NCBI GenBank assembly: GCA_900323505.1
Contig: OOIN01000001.1
Location: 1,178,001 to 1,242,000 of the forward strand
Length of the DNA: 64,000 nucleotides
Direction of reading: 5' to 3'
Source of the DNA: Ustilago trichophora
Taxonomy: Eukaryota; Basidiomycota; Ustilaginomycetes; Ustilaginales; Ustilaginaceae
In this document: one piece after another, positions 19,660 through 29,576 of the stretch
Numbering within the stretch: position 1 is the first letter of the stretch
Layout: each line of letters begins with the position of its first letter
Made by a program: the position numbers and the translations under genes
Notes under the pieces: model-generated
What the model was told of the DNA's origin: nothing
The model's database searches: none
The model's input: the letters and a program-made list of their open reading frames with translations, nothing else

Positions 19660-21525
19660 CTACCAGTCGAACGCTTCGGTGTGCAGATACAGCTCCTCGA
19701 TAGCGCTATCCGACGACAGGACGTGAGACCACTGCAGACGGGATAATGTGTTTGCCGTCTCGTTGAGCATCGATGCGGGTCCACAGACAGACACAGCCAC
19801 CGAGCGGGCGGACTTGGACGCGTTGACAAAGCCAGTGATGATGCTGGGCACGTTTGCTCGCTCGCTGTGGTATGTCATCATCGACGAGGATGAATGTGAC
19901 TTGCTCGAGGGTGACGCGCTTCCGTCCTTCTCTGCGCCTTCTTCTGCTTGGGCAGAGCGAGCTTCTCTGCAGTACACGTCGAGCGAAGCGTCGACGCCAA
20001 GAGCGCGTAAATGCTCGAGCATTGGCCTAAGAGCCGGTTCGAAGGCGTCAAAGATACGCATGCTTTGCACCGACCAGTGAACAGCAACTTTCGAAGTGAC
20101 CACGTCGCGGGACGACCTGGCTGCCAGGCACAAGCTCATCAGTGCGGGGAGAACCGATGTCATTCCCACACCGCCGGTGATCATGAGATCCGAGTGGTAC
20201 GCCGCGGGGTGGAAGGGGGATCCGTATGGGCCGTCCAATCCGACCGTTAAAACGGTGGAGACTTTTCCCTTGACGGCAGGCTGGCGCATGAGCTGCTCCC
20301 AGATCTTTCGTGTCAGCCCATCGCGCGCTTTGAAGTAGAACATGAGGTGCGAGTCCATGTTGTTGTCCGGCGAGGGAAGGTTTGCGACGGTGAACGGGTG
20401 AGTTTGATACGGCGCTGCCTTGTTGATTCCGGGGAAGCGGAGGAAGAAATGCTGGCCAGGCTGCCACGATACAGGAGCGGCAACTTCGAGCTTGAGCAAT
20501 CGCTCGTCCTCGTCGACCAGTGTGATCGTTGCGGGGACTCCGGTGAATCGACTAATGCGCAGCGAGTTGGCGAACTTGAACAGAACGTGGAAACCCCACA
20601 CGCCGATGCTTGGCCACAGCCAGAGCCACGAATTGAGCAGATCGCGGGTATGCATAAAGTAGAACACCAGGAACAGGATGATGGTGAGAACGTGCTGCAG
20701 GACGAAGAACTCGTACGACATGCGTCGGAAGTAGCCAAACGACGAGACGACGAGCCAGGCCAGCAAGGCGAGCGCGACGGTGCCGGTCCACCACACCTTG
20801 TCGTAGTAGTACCACGCTTTCAAGTTGCTGAAGCCACCATCGTGAACGGGTTGCCAGAGGAAAGGGACTGTGTGGACAATGGCAAAGAAGAGGATGATGC
20901 GGGCGGTCCACTGGTGGTAGAACTGGAGCTTTTCGTGGCTGATCCCCGTCAAAAAGGTGAGCGGGTTGAACTTGAGGCCGAACGCAAAGAGCCAAGGGAA
21001 GAATGCGTTGGCGATCATCCCCGCCCTCACACCAAGAGGTGTACTGCCCCAGACGACAGTGGGACGATAGTATGGCTTGATCGCAAAGCACCAGGCTGTG
21101 AAGCCGATCGCTGGGACACCGAATGCAAGGATGTTGCCCATCGACGGGAAGCGATCCGCCGAGACCATCTCGCTGAGCACCGTCTTGCGGGCAAAGATCT
21201 TCTTGGGGCGGTAGTAGCCAACCCCTCTGCATATCGCTGCGAGAGGCTTGTATCCTGGAATCGCGAGCACCGAGAGGGAGAGTTTCGAGTTGGAGCTATG
21301 GCGCAGCTTGGCGACAAGGTTGCGAAGGATGACAACACCGACAATGGCGAGGAGGACCCAGGTGGTAATGCGGCTGTACTTTTCCATCTCGTAGTAGCTA
21401 TCCTTGCCGGCCATCGCTGCTTTCTTTACAGCGGAGGGTGGTCGACATCCGGGCCCGACCATGCCCGGCTTCCAGACACATCCGGGCACCTCTTTGTGCC
21501 GCTTGAGGATGGTATGCTCCATCAT
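19660..21525 (-). CDS. Ferric reductase / NOX-family transmembrane oxidoreductase
   Basis: The open frame reaches upstream to 21651 but has no ATG there; the ATG at 21525 gives 621 residues and has a CTTATAG box ~65 bp upstream. The product has an N-terminal membrane anchor, a ferric-reductase-like six-helix core and a C-terminal FAD/NADPH module. The two haem-binding helices carry histidine pairs in QFYHQWTARIILFFAIVHT and FVLQHVLTIILFLVFYFMHT, each 14 residues apart. HPFTVAN is the FAD-binding motif, GGVGMTSVLP the NADPH loop, and VCGPASMLNETA the C-terminal nucleotide-binding segment. The family moves electrons from cytosolic NADPH across the membrane, usually to reduce ferric or cupric ions before uptake. 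No EF hand or calcium site is seen, which favours a metalloreductase over a superoxide-forming NADPH oxidase. An upstream exon cannot be excluded. Confidence 0.9.
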   Translation of the reverse strand: MMEHTILKRHKEVPGCVWKPGMVGPGCRPPSAVKKAAMAGKDSYYEMEKYSRITTWVLLAIVGVVILRNLVAKLRHSSNSKLSLSVLAIPGYKPLAAICRGVGYYRPKKIFARKTVLSEMVSADRFPSMGNILAFGVPAIGFTAWCFAIKPYYRPTVVWGSTPLGVRAGMIANAFFPWLFAFGLKFNPLTFLTGISHEKLQFYHQWTARIILFFAIVHTVPFLWQPVHDGGFSNLKAWYYYDKVWWTGTVALALLAWLVVSSFGYFRRMSYEFFVLQHVLTIILFLVFYFMHTRDLLNSWLWLWPSIGVWGFHVLFKFANSLRISRFTGVPATITLVDEDERLLKLEVAAPVSWQPGQHFFLRFPGINKAAPYQTHPFTVANLPSPDNNMDSHLMFYFKARDGLTRKIWEQLMRQPAVKGKVSTVLTVGLDGPYGSPFHPAAYHSDLMITGGVGMTSVLPALMSLCLAARSSRDVVTSKVAVHWSVQSMRIFDAFEPALRPMLEHLRALGVDASLDVYCREARSAQAEEGAEKDGSASPSSKSHSSSSMMTYHSERANVPSIITGFVNASKSARSVAVSVCGPASMLNETANTLSRLQWSHVLSSDSAIEELYLHTEAFDW

Positions 21526-22874
21526 GGCTTTTGCGTGAGGAACTGTGGGTGTCCGGGAGAGGTCGTACAAGTCGCCTCGTAGGGTGACTATAAGAAGGAA
21601 TGCTTTGGCAGAGAGGTAGCGTGGGATGCAGAGGAAGCGAAAAATGTCCAAGGAAACTTGGCGGTGGGAGCTTCGGGTCCTTTTGAAGGCGGCTGCTGTT
21701 GTTGAACCAGAAGAAAAGGGTTGGCTTCTGTACCTGATTCTCGTCTAGCACATGGCCTTCGGCTTGAAGGTGCGTGGTTGAAAAGCGTGAAGTGCCGACT
21801 TTACGGAGGGCTTTGCAATGCGAGCAACATGGAGGAGAGAAGAATGCAATGTCTGATGGCAAGGCTATCAAACGAGGCAGCTCCTTCGATAGACTGCATG
21901 TCCCACCACAGAGGTCGAGATTGGACGAGTGGCAGATGGAACTCGCAGAAAAAGGCTCCGAGGCGAACACTGCAATCGCTTCTGCGAGAAAGAAGAACCC
22001 GAAAAAACGCGCCGAGCAAGGGCCCAAGCCTGCCCGGTCAGGCACCGTTCGTCGATCCAGCCCTGCTTGGCGTTCTTTCTGCGTCCAACCTTAACCTTTC
22101 GACCAATACGAGTCCTCTGACATCAAATACACAACTCCACCTTGAGCCTGATGAGATGAAACTCAGAAGCGTATCGCAAGCGGGACTAGAGACCAAAGAT
22201 GAAGAAGGCGTGGCAATCCGGAGCCATTCCGAGGTCGAACGGTGGGGCTTTTTCGAACCTGTCATGAGTCTAATTTTGCCAAGAATACCGTACAAATTCC
22301 ATACCGAAGGTGAGCTGAAAGGGAAGTGCGAGGACAGAAAAGCATCCGAGCCGCTTCACGCGCCATCAGCCTCGGATGCTTTCGATTCTTGACGAGACTG
22401 CAAATCGATCTCGTCAACGGGATCATCTTGAATCGGGCCTTCTGATCCGCTTCTCACCCCACATACTCACGAGGCCTGCGAGGGTCGTCATGCATTTTGA
22501 AGACTGGATGACACTTCTCATATGACAATGCTGGTGGGACTCGGGAATGGGATCAGTCAACTCAAGATGCCGCAGGCGGCGGTTCGCTCAGGTGATTTAA
22601 AGCTGCTGTCGAGTTCGGATTGTTCACTCGATGTCGTGTTATTCAGGCAGCGACACTAAAGGAAGGCAAGCAATCCCTTTTGACACCATCTCGACGTGTC
22701 TCTAAGCACCATTCAGGAACGGTCTCGCTCATCACCGATCATCCAATCGCGGCAACAATCCGAGCCCCTGTGGAAAAAAGAACGGTCGATTGCTCGCTAT
22801 TGCATGCATGAAACAACGAAACAATGTGCAAAGGATCAGAAGCTCATCGATACATCTCTATGCAACATACAAGT
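21526..22874. other. Intergenic region, 1.35 kb
   Basis: Upstream region of the ferric reductase gene and downstream region of the complex I gene. Isolated GATA cores occur (for example TTGATAGC on the minus strand near 21868), but no convincing iron-regulator site cluster was found. The 223-codon frame starting at 21721 begins with a non-ATG codon and has no domain. Confidence 0.5.
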
Positions 22875-24235
22875 TTAGTCGAGAACGTGGTACTTTTGCT
22901 TCTTGAGACGAGCACCACCAGTCTCGAGCGGCTGCTCGAACCTTGTCGTAGGTCGGTATCTCCTCAGGTATACGGCGGCGGTCTCTTCGAGTGTGTCGGG
23001 AGTCATGGCGAGGTCTGCCCAGCTCTTGGTACCAGGGGCATCGGGCTTGTCATCAATGTATCGTCGCACAACCTCGTCGGGCGAGATCATGGGCCACCAC
23101 GCGAGGTCGGCGATCTTGGCGGCAAGCTTAAAGGCAAACTTGGGTGTGTTGAGACCAGGCTTGACCAGCGAAGTGAAGGTGAGCGACTCGACGAGCTGCA
23201 GGAGTTGGGTGAGGTTGTATTCCTTGGGACCGGCGAGCGAGAACGTGGCACCCATCGAAGTGACATCAGCCTCGAGCATCTTTTCGAGAGCGTGAGCAAC
23301 GTCGAGCGAGTGGACGGGGCGCATCTTGGTCTGGCCGTGGTTGACACGCCATGCGTAAGGGTAGACGGCCATCTGGTTGAGGAATCGATCCTCGTGGCCC
23401 CACATGGTACCAGGACGCACGATGGTAGCGCCCTCGAAAGCGCGCTTGACCGCTGCCTCACCTTCAGCCTTGGATCGGAGGAAAGCAGATGGCGACTCGG
23501 CGTCAGCGTTGAGGTGCGAGACGTGGATGAATCGGCCAACACCGGCAGCCTCGGCTATCTGGGCAATGCGCTGGGCACCAGTAACGTGAACGTCGTTGAA
23601 GGTGAAGTTCTTGGTCTCGTAGTGTCGTCCAGTCAAATTGTAGACAACGTCCGAGTGTCGCACGCATTCCTCGATCTGCTCGTCGTTCCTGAGGTCCCAC
23701 TCCATTGGCACAACCTGTCCGAGGTCTCCCATGACCTTCAGGTGCCTCTTCTCGTCCTCATCACGGTAGGGGATAATGACCTGCGAGCCCTTCTGTGCGA
23801 GACGGTTGACAACATATCGTCCGAGGAAACCAGTGCAGCCAAAGACGGTAACAACATGGCCGGAGACCGAGGATCTGTGTGAAGTGACAGGGAAGGGAGC
23901 AAGAGAAGAATCGAAATCAGACTTGTCAGAGATTGTTGAACAAAGAGGTCTTGCGCCGGGGCGAGACTGCTGGAGAAGCGAAACCGGCTGTTGGACGCTG
24001 TTGAATAGCTCGTGCTATGCAACCATGCAGACCAGAATAGCCACCCTCGTCGAACAGGGTGTACTTACCGACCACCGCCATAAGGACCAGACTTGATGAT
24101 GGGCTTTCCCGTCTTTCGGTTGATGGTAAGGTCGTGGATGTTGCGAGCCTGAACGACCTGAGCTCCACGAAGAAGCGAGGAGCGAGCCTCGGATCGCAAG
24201 ACCGATGCAGCGCTAGTACCGACGAGGTGAACCAT
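22875..24235 (-). CDS. NDUFA9: NADH:ubiquinone oxidoreductase 39/40 kDa subunit (NDUFA9 type), mitochondrial
   Basis: Two exons: 24235-24069 and 23874-22875. The 194-bp intron has a GTAAGTAC donor and a CACACAG acceptor. The joined frame is continuous, 388 residues, reading GPYGGGR into SSVSGHVVTVFG across the junction. The N-terminal ~40 residues are basic and Ser/Ala-rich, as expected of a mitochondrial presequence. An atypical short-chain dehydrogenase fold follows, with VFGCTGFLGRYVVNRLA as the Rossmann loop, then VVYNLTGRHYETKNF, IHVSHLNADAESPSAFLRSK and VRPGTMWGHEDRFLNQMA. These match the accessory subunit of the complex I peripheral arm, which binds NADPH structurally. It lies ~400 bp downstream of the glycosylase gene on the same strand. 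Confidence 0.95.
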
Positions 24236-24635
24236 CCTTGCTCGTCTCTGACCGATGTGAGGTATGTGCGAGTACGGTGAAGAAGGTGTAGGTTGCCGCA
24301 ATCAGAGATGGTGGAGATGACGATGCGGAGTAGTGATACGAGGATCGTGATGAGAAATCGCCAATCCAACAGTGAACCAACAGTGAGCGACCATTCTGTG
24401 AACTCGCCTTGAATTTCGGATTTGAGAGCAGTTGTGAGGCTCCAAGCGCATGCGATCACAAATGCTCTGCTCTGCTGCTGCCGCTTTTGTTCACACTCAG
24501 ATCCTTCTCAACACGTGACATCTCCTGGTTTCGTGCGAAAAGGAAATTTACAAACAAACCGCTGTCAGATCGGCAATAAATTTTCTATCCCATGGAGCTT
24601 CCTTCGGATGGTACGGAGCGAGCCTGACGGGGCAT
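24236..24635. other. Intergenic region, 400 bp
   Basis: Promoter and leader of the NDUFA9-type gene. No additional coding frame is supported. Confidence 0.5.
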
Positions 24636-25946
24636 TCAAGTGTCGACAAGAGCCCAAAGGAACATGCAGGCCACCGAGCGATACGGGGACCATTTTCGCG
24701 CAAGAGCCTTCATCTCGTCTGGGCTGAGATACTGTCCACCCTTGATCTTGTTTCCTTTGACTCGGGTTTCGAGCACCTTTCGGCAGAGCCCATGCTCATC
24801 CGGGATCAAATGATCAAGTGTGGCTTCTGCTTGCTCTGAGCTGAAGCGTGGCTCAGGCTTTGGCATCACCTCTGTCTGAACAAGCAGCGGCACTGAATCG
24901 CCCTTCTCCTCGGTTGGCTCCAGCGGCCCCTCTTGCTTCTTTGTGACCTTCTTGTCCTCCACCTCTCCCTCCTCCTCCCCTGGCTTGCGCTTCTTGACGC
25001 TGATCTTGGGGCCCTGAGCATCGCTGAGGAAGAAGTTGAGCATGCCTTTCTGTACTCCGAGATCTGCACAAGGAAGGATGTCGGGCTTGCGCATGGCGAA
25101 CATGAGGATCATCTCGCTCGTCCATCTACCGACCCCCTTGACCTTGCTGAGCTCGGTGACACATGCCTCTTCGTCGTCCAGCTCCAAGATCTGACGGATA
25201 TCTAATCGACCATCGACAAAGCGTGCAGCAAGGTCCTTGACGTACTTGATCTTGGCAAACGACAAGCCGGCTGCACGGAGGTCGGCATCGGGCGTGCGCA
25301 GAACCATCAAGGGCGTTGGAAAGGGCCATTGCTCGCGAGGAAAGCCGACAAAGTCTGGCTTCTCCGGCATCGAGTCAGGGGAGAAAAGGCGGCAGAATTT
25401 GTACAAGACAGACCTTGCAGCCAGCCAAGAAATCTGCTGTCCTAGAATCGACGTGGTGACCGTCTTGAAGAGGTTGAGATCTTTGGTGTCGGAAGTGGAG
25501 GCATCCAGTGCCTCCTCATAGCAACGAACGGGGATCATCCGGAAGAGACGCTCGAAGCGGTCGTCTACGGAGCAAAGGTGAATTCTCGCATGCTCAAAGT
25601 CGAAGGGTAGCGCTGGAAATGGTACCGTCGTCCGTTGCAAGCAGTCCTCCTCGGATGCATCATGTGGGATCACGAAAGGCTCCTCAGGCGCTTTGACCTT
25701 CGCTGAACGCGCAGGCTTGGCTGCTTCCGCGTTTGCAGAGCTTGAAGCTGGCTCGATATCCACTCGCGATCGTTTCCTGGGACTGGCACTAGATTTGGAT
25801 GCGGTGGTCTCACGGTCGGTGGCGGAGCGCTGAAGGTTTCGTTTGGCCGGTGCAGAGCGGGTGGCAATGGACGCTTTGCTGGATGGGCCGAAAGAGGCGG
25901 CAATTGATTTGGCGGGTGTCGCCGAGCGAGACCTTGTGAGAACCAT
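24636..25946 (-). CDS. MAG1: DNA-3-methyladenine glycosylase (HhH-GPD family)
   Basis: 436 residues from the ATG at 25946 (MVLTRSRSATPAKS); the frame extends further up without better support. It excises alkylated purines in base-excision repair. The N-terminal ~130 residues are Ser/Ala/Lys/Arg-rich, disordered and probably nuclear-targeting. The catalytic part has SILGQQISWLAARSV, the helix-hairpin-helix LSKVKGVGRWTSEMILMF, and the catalytic Asp (about residue 295) in DILPCADLGVQKG, ending with KWSPYRSVACMFLWALVD. Between the catalytic Asp and the C-terminal helix is an ~110-residue insertion rich in Lys and Glu (KKRKPGEEEGEVEDKK), longer than in the compact yeast enzyme. It lies divergent to eIF3e across ~1 kb. 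Confidence 0.93.
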   Translation of the reverse strand: MVLTRSRSATPAKSIAASFGPSSKASIATRSAPAKRNLQRSATDRETTASKSSASPRKRSRVDIEPASSSANAEAAKPARSAKVKAPEEPFVIPHDASEEDCLQRTTVPFPALPFDFEHARIHLCSVDDRFERLFRMIPVRCYEEALDASTSDTKDLNLFKTVTTSILGQQISWLAARSVLYKFCRLFSPDSMPEKPDFVGFPREQWPFPTPLMVLRTPDADLRAAGLSFAKIKYVKDLAARFVDGRLDIRQILELDDEEACVTELSKVKGVGRWTSEMILMFAMRKPDILPCADLGVQKGMLNFFLSDAQGPKISVKKRKPGEEEGEVEDKKVTKKQEGPLEPTEEKGDSVPLLVQTEVMPKPEPRFSSEQAEATLDHLIPDEHGLCRKVLETRVKGNKIKGGQYLSPDEMKALARKWSPYRSVACMFLWALVDT

Positions 25947-26950
25947 CGTTGCAGTGTTGCTCACGATCCAGTCGCCTATGTATCTATGGGTGAGAAGTAA
26001 GCGCCCGGAGGAAACAAGGACGAGAGTGATCAGTGGTGGTCTTTTGGAGGTGGCAAGTGCGGGGAACTGAGGTTTAGATTGCCGTTGAGCCAAGAGGCTG
26101 AATCGATGCAGGGTCCCGCTCCAAGTTCTTCGAGAGAAATTGCTCGTTTCATAACGGCCGAGAGAGAGACAGGCTCTGTTGGTAAGTTCAAGCAAAGATG
26201 AAAATGTGCTTTGGAGCTCAACGTAGTGCTGCGGTCTCTGGGACGCTCTGCCTACCCTCCGTGCTTTCATCAACTAGCTGCCTCACACAACTTTTCTCCA
26301 TGGAGCGTAGCAGATGTACTTGATGCCCCAAGGCAGATACCGCTTCATTCCGCTTAGAGCAAATAAAGACCATCTTGGTTGGCAACACTGGAGGTTGCTG
26401 GGTGCATGTCGCTGAGATACAGAAGCATACATGAATCGGGTCTTGAGCCCGATCGTGACTGCTCAGCTCGACCTTGAAGACGCGAAGCAGAGCCTTGAAA
26501 GATCAGGCATGCAAGGTGGCTTGAAATTTTCAAACACCTGGCTTTGTGTCGAATACAAAGTCGTGGGGCCGACTAAAGGAAGAATTGAATTGAACTCAGT
26601 CCAAAGTCGAAAGAGTTTCATTTCAGGGCCTTTCGCGAAGAAGAAAGGGAAAGAGAGGAAGGAAGAAAATCAGAAACAGCGCGCTTTGCGCAGAATGCTT
26701 TCTCTCTCATTGTGGTGAGAGTGTGAGCTGTGTCAACTTCTCGAAACGCTCGCTGTCCAGTTTTGGTGGTTGGTCACGATTCGCAACGTCACAGACACTC
26801 GTTTTCACCACCATCTCGAACATCCTTGGTGTTCAAAGCAACCTATTATAGTTGCTTGCAAAGGACTCTATCGCATCAGCCACCCTTATCCGATACTCAA
26901 AGCAGCTTATCATCGGTTCGAGTTCAAGTGCTCGACCAACAGTTGCAATC
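25947..26950. other. Divergent intergenic region, 1 kb
   Basis: Shared upstream region of the glycosylase gene (minus) and eIF3e (plus). TATTATAG near 26844 may be a weak TATA for eIF3e. No gene is supported. Confidence 0.5.
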
Positions 26951-28570
26951 ATGGCTGAGAAGTACGATTTGACCCAAACCCTTCTGCCTTACCTCGACAG
27001 GCACTTGGGTTTGCCGCTACTCTCGCACCTTGCAGGTTCCGGCATCTTCTCCGAAACCGACATCGCCAAGGCTCAGTATGAGCTCGCTAAAAACACTTCC
27101 ATGGTCGACTACGCCCTTCAGCTTCACGAGCAGGCCTATCCCAACCAGCCTGCCCCTGCCGAGATCGAGAAGCAGCGAGAGACCGCCATCGCCCTCAACG
27201 ACAAGCTTGGTTCCGAGGTTGATCACGTCCTCAACGTCATCCAGGACCCCAGTGTTGCTTCTGCTTTGAAGCAGGACAAGACTCAGAATTTGCAGTGGCT
27301 CGAGGAGAAGTACAACCTCACCAGCGAGCAGATCAACGCCCTCTACCGATACGGATACTTCCAATTCAACTGCGGTAACTACGGCGATGCTTCCTCGTAC
27401 CTCTACCATTTCCGCGTCCTCTCTACCGACCCTGTCCTCACCATGAGCTCTCACTGGGGTAAGCTCGCCAGCGACATCCTCGTGGGTGAGTGGGAGCAGG
27501 CCCTCAGCGAGCTCAAGCTCTTGCGAGAGCAGATCGACTCTTCCGCCGCCCACGCCACTGCATCTTACGCTTCCACTTCCAACGGCACAGCCGCACAGAC
27601 CGACGACTTGACTCAGGAAGGCCTCCTGAAGAAGCGTGCATGGTTGCTTCACTGGGCCCTTTTCATCTTCTTCAACCACCCTGCTGGCCGTGAGCAGCTT
27701 GTCGAGATGTTCCTTTCGCCCGTTTACCTCAACACCATCCAGACCACTTGTTGGTGGTTGCTCCGATACGTTGTTGCCGCACTTCTCCTCTCGCGCCGAA
27801 CAACGCGCGTCTACATGGTCCAGCAGCCTGCTCCCGCTACCCTGATGGCCTCGGCATCGGGTGCCAACGTCAGCAAGCTGAGCCCCCAGCAGGCCATCAA
27901 GGATATTGTGAACATCATCGACTCCGAGTCGTACCGCCTTGCCGGCACCGATCCCATTGTCGACTTCTTGTCGAAGCTCTTCGTCGACTTTGACTTTGAG
28001 GCGGCACAGGAACAGCTCACTCTCGCCGAGCAGGTCGCATCTAAGGACTTCTTCCTTGCCGACTTCAAGGACGAGCTCGTCGAGGCTTGCCGTGTTGTCA
28101 TCTCCGAAGCTTACTGCCGCATTCACTCCAAGGTTGACATTGCCGACCTTGTCAAGCGTCTCAACCTCTCCAAGGAGGATGGCGAGAAGTGGATCGTCAA
28201 CCTTGTGCGCGACACTCGTGCCGATGCCAAGATCGACTTCAAGGAGGGCATGGTCTTCATGAATCCTACCCACCCTCCCATCTACCAGACCATCATCGAG
28301 AAGACCCGAGGTTTCACCTTCCGCACCTCGGCCATGGGCACTGCTATCGACCGCAAGGCACACCCACCTTCGCTCAACAACACACACAATCTCAATGGCA
28401 ACGACAAGCGAGGCGGCGCCGGTGGCCGTGGTGGCCGCGGTGGCCAGCGCAACCAGGGCGGTCAGCGAGGAGACCGTTCGCACGCTCCCAACAACGAGAC
28501 GAAGCGTGAGAGCGAGTCGGCACCGGCCGCAGAGGCACATCAACCAGCGCAACCCGTCGCTGCCAACTAA
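26951..28570 (+). CDS. eIF3e: Eukaryotic translation initiation factor 3 subunit e (Int6)
   Basis: 539 residues from the ATG at 26951 (AATCATGGCTGAG); the frame continues upstream but only as leader. The start MAEKYDLTQTLLPYLDRHLG and QWLEEKYNLTSEQINALYRYGYFQFNCGNY are signatures of eIF3e. Helical repeats occupy residues ~1-320, with a PCI/winged-helix domain at ~330-450 (HSKVDIADLVKRLNL, KIDFKEGMVFMN). The subunit is part of the PCI/MPN octamer of eIF3, which scaffolds the 43S preinitiation complex. The C-terminal ~60 residues form a Gly/Arg-rich tail (RGGAGGRGGRGGQRNQGGQ) followed by an acidic and Pro/Ala-rich end, absent from the shorter animal proteins and possibly RNA-binding. Codon use is strongly biased to C-ending codons, as expected for high expression. 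Confidence 0.96.
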   Translation: MAEKYDLTQTLLPYLDRHLGLPLLSHLAGSGIFSETDIAKAQYELAKNTSMVDYALQLHEQAYPNQPAPAEIEKQRETAIALNDKLGSEVDHVLNVIQDPSVASALKQDKTQNLQWLEEKYNLTSEQINALYRYGYFQFNCGNYGDASSYLYHFRVLSTDPVLTMSSHWGKLASDILVGEWEQALSELKLLREQIDSSAAHATASYASTSNGTAAQTDDLTQEGLLKKRAWLLHWALFIFFNHPAGREQLVEMFLSPVYLNTIQTTCWWLLRYVVAALLLSRRTTRVYMVQQPAPATLMASASGANVSKLSPQQAIKDIVNIIDSESYRLAGTDPIVDFLSKLFVDFDFEAAQEQLTLAEQVASKDFFLADFKDELVEACRVVISEAYCRIHSKVDIADLVKRLNLSKEDGEKWIVNLVRDTRADAKIDFKEGMVFMNPTHPPIYQTIIEKTRGFTFRTSAMGTAIDRKAHPPSLNNTHNLNGNDKRGGAGGRGGRGGQRNQGGQRGDRSHAPNNETKRESESAPAAEAHQPAQPVAAN

Positions 28571-29576
28571 GCTGTGGGCCTTTGCATTCAACTCATCCGC
28601 TCTCAAAAAACAATACGACCATGGCAGCAAGAGGGTTCAGCATTGTTTTCATAGCTCTCTCGTGGCTCCAGGTGTGTTGCCATTTCACGTTCATTGATGA
28701 CCTCGACCTTTTTGTAGAATATACGGCGCATCATTGACGGCATTCCATTGTGCATACTGAACTCTACTCGAGTGTGCGAACGTGTAGCTTACGCGTGTGC
28801 CAGATTGTGCAGCTTCGTTTCTGAGTCGCAGTGATCATGTGGTTGGCAAGAACAGCAAGCGCGTGAACGACAGCTCTGTGCTAGCAGACGCGGAAGTAGG
28901 CCCAGCTTACTAATCCGGCGGAGACACTAGAGAGGAATCATCCTCAAATGATGTTGGAGCCATGCCCTGTCCGCGGACATCAAGCTCTGAATGTAACATG
29001 ACCGCCAAGAGTGCTTGATGAGCGAGCACGCATACCACACAAAAACCGTCATTTAACGGCAAAATTCTCAGACACCGGAAGCGGCTGATCCGAAGCAGCA
29101 TGAAACACAACGGAGCTCGCCCTCTCGGCTGCGTAACGACAAAGGCTCATTCGGCATGTCGTTATCGAACAAGAATGACAGGTCGGAGCGTATCGCTTGC
29201 TGCCTCATCAAGGGGCTCAGTGATCTAGTGTAGAAGGCTGAGCGAAAAAAAGGTCAGATTGTCACCTCGTTAAAAGACGCCGTGCAATTGGTTCAACTGC
29301 GAAGGTGCCAAGAATTAAGGGTCCTCCCTCCCTGACGCAGCTCAACATGTCGCACTAACCATGTACGCTTCGTAAGATAACACCGACCTCGAATCATGTC
29401 CGAACGTGCCCTTTCCTTCTGTACTTGACCTCAAACCACCATCTCCAAAGCACCTCTGACCGCGGCAAAGCGTTGAGCATCTGTGCTACATTTCAAGATT
29501 TGAAAGGTGGTCTTCTTCCTTACCGCCTCAGCATCTTCTTGGAAGACCTGACCTCTGCAGATCGCCTTGGATCAAG
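28571..29576. other. Intergenic region, 1 kb
   Basis: 3' flank of eIF3e and promoter of the MFS gene. No coding frame, RNA gene or repeat was recognised. Confidence 0.5.

Noticed and set aside
20347..21582. 411-codon frame on the plus strand
   Set aside because: Antisense shadow of the ferric reductase gene; no domain of its own.
21721..22392. 223-codon frame upstream of the ferric reductase gene
   Set aside because: Starts with a non-ATG codon, has no domain and shows mixed composition unlike nearby genes.
22824..23882. 352-codon frame on the plus strand
   Set aside because: Antisense shadow of the complex I subunit gene, caused by strong third-position bias.
19540..26000. Possible iron-uptake or siderophore cluster around the ferric reductase
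   Set aside because: The neighbours are tRNA modification, respiratory and DNA repair genes. No permease, multicopper oxidase or synthetase is present.
27017..28630. 537-codon frame on the minus strand
   Set aside because: Antisense of eIF3e. Val/Leu/Gly/Asp-rich translation is typical of the reverse of highly biased codons.
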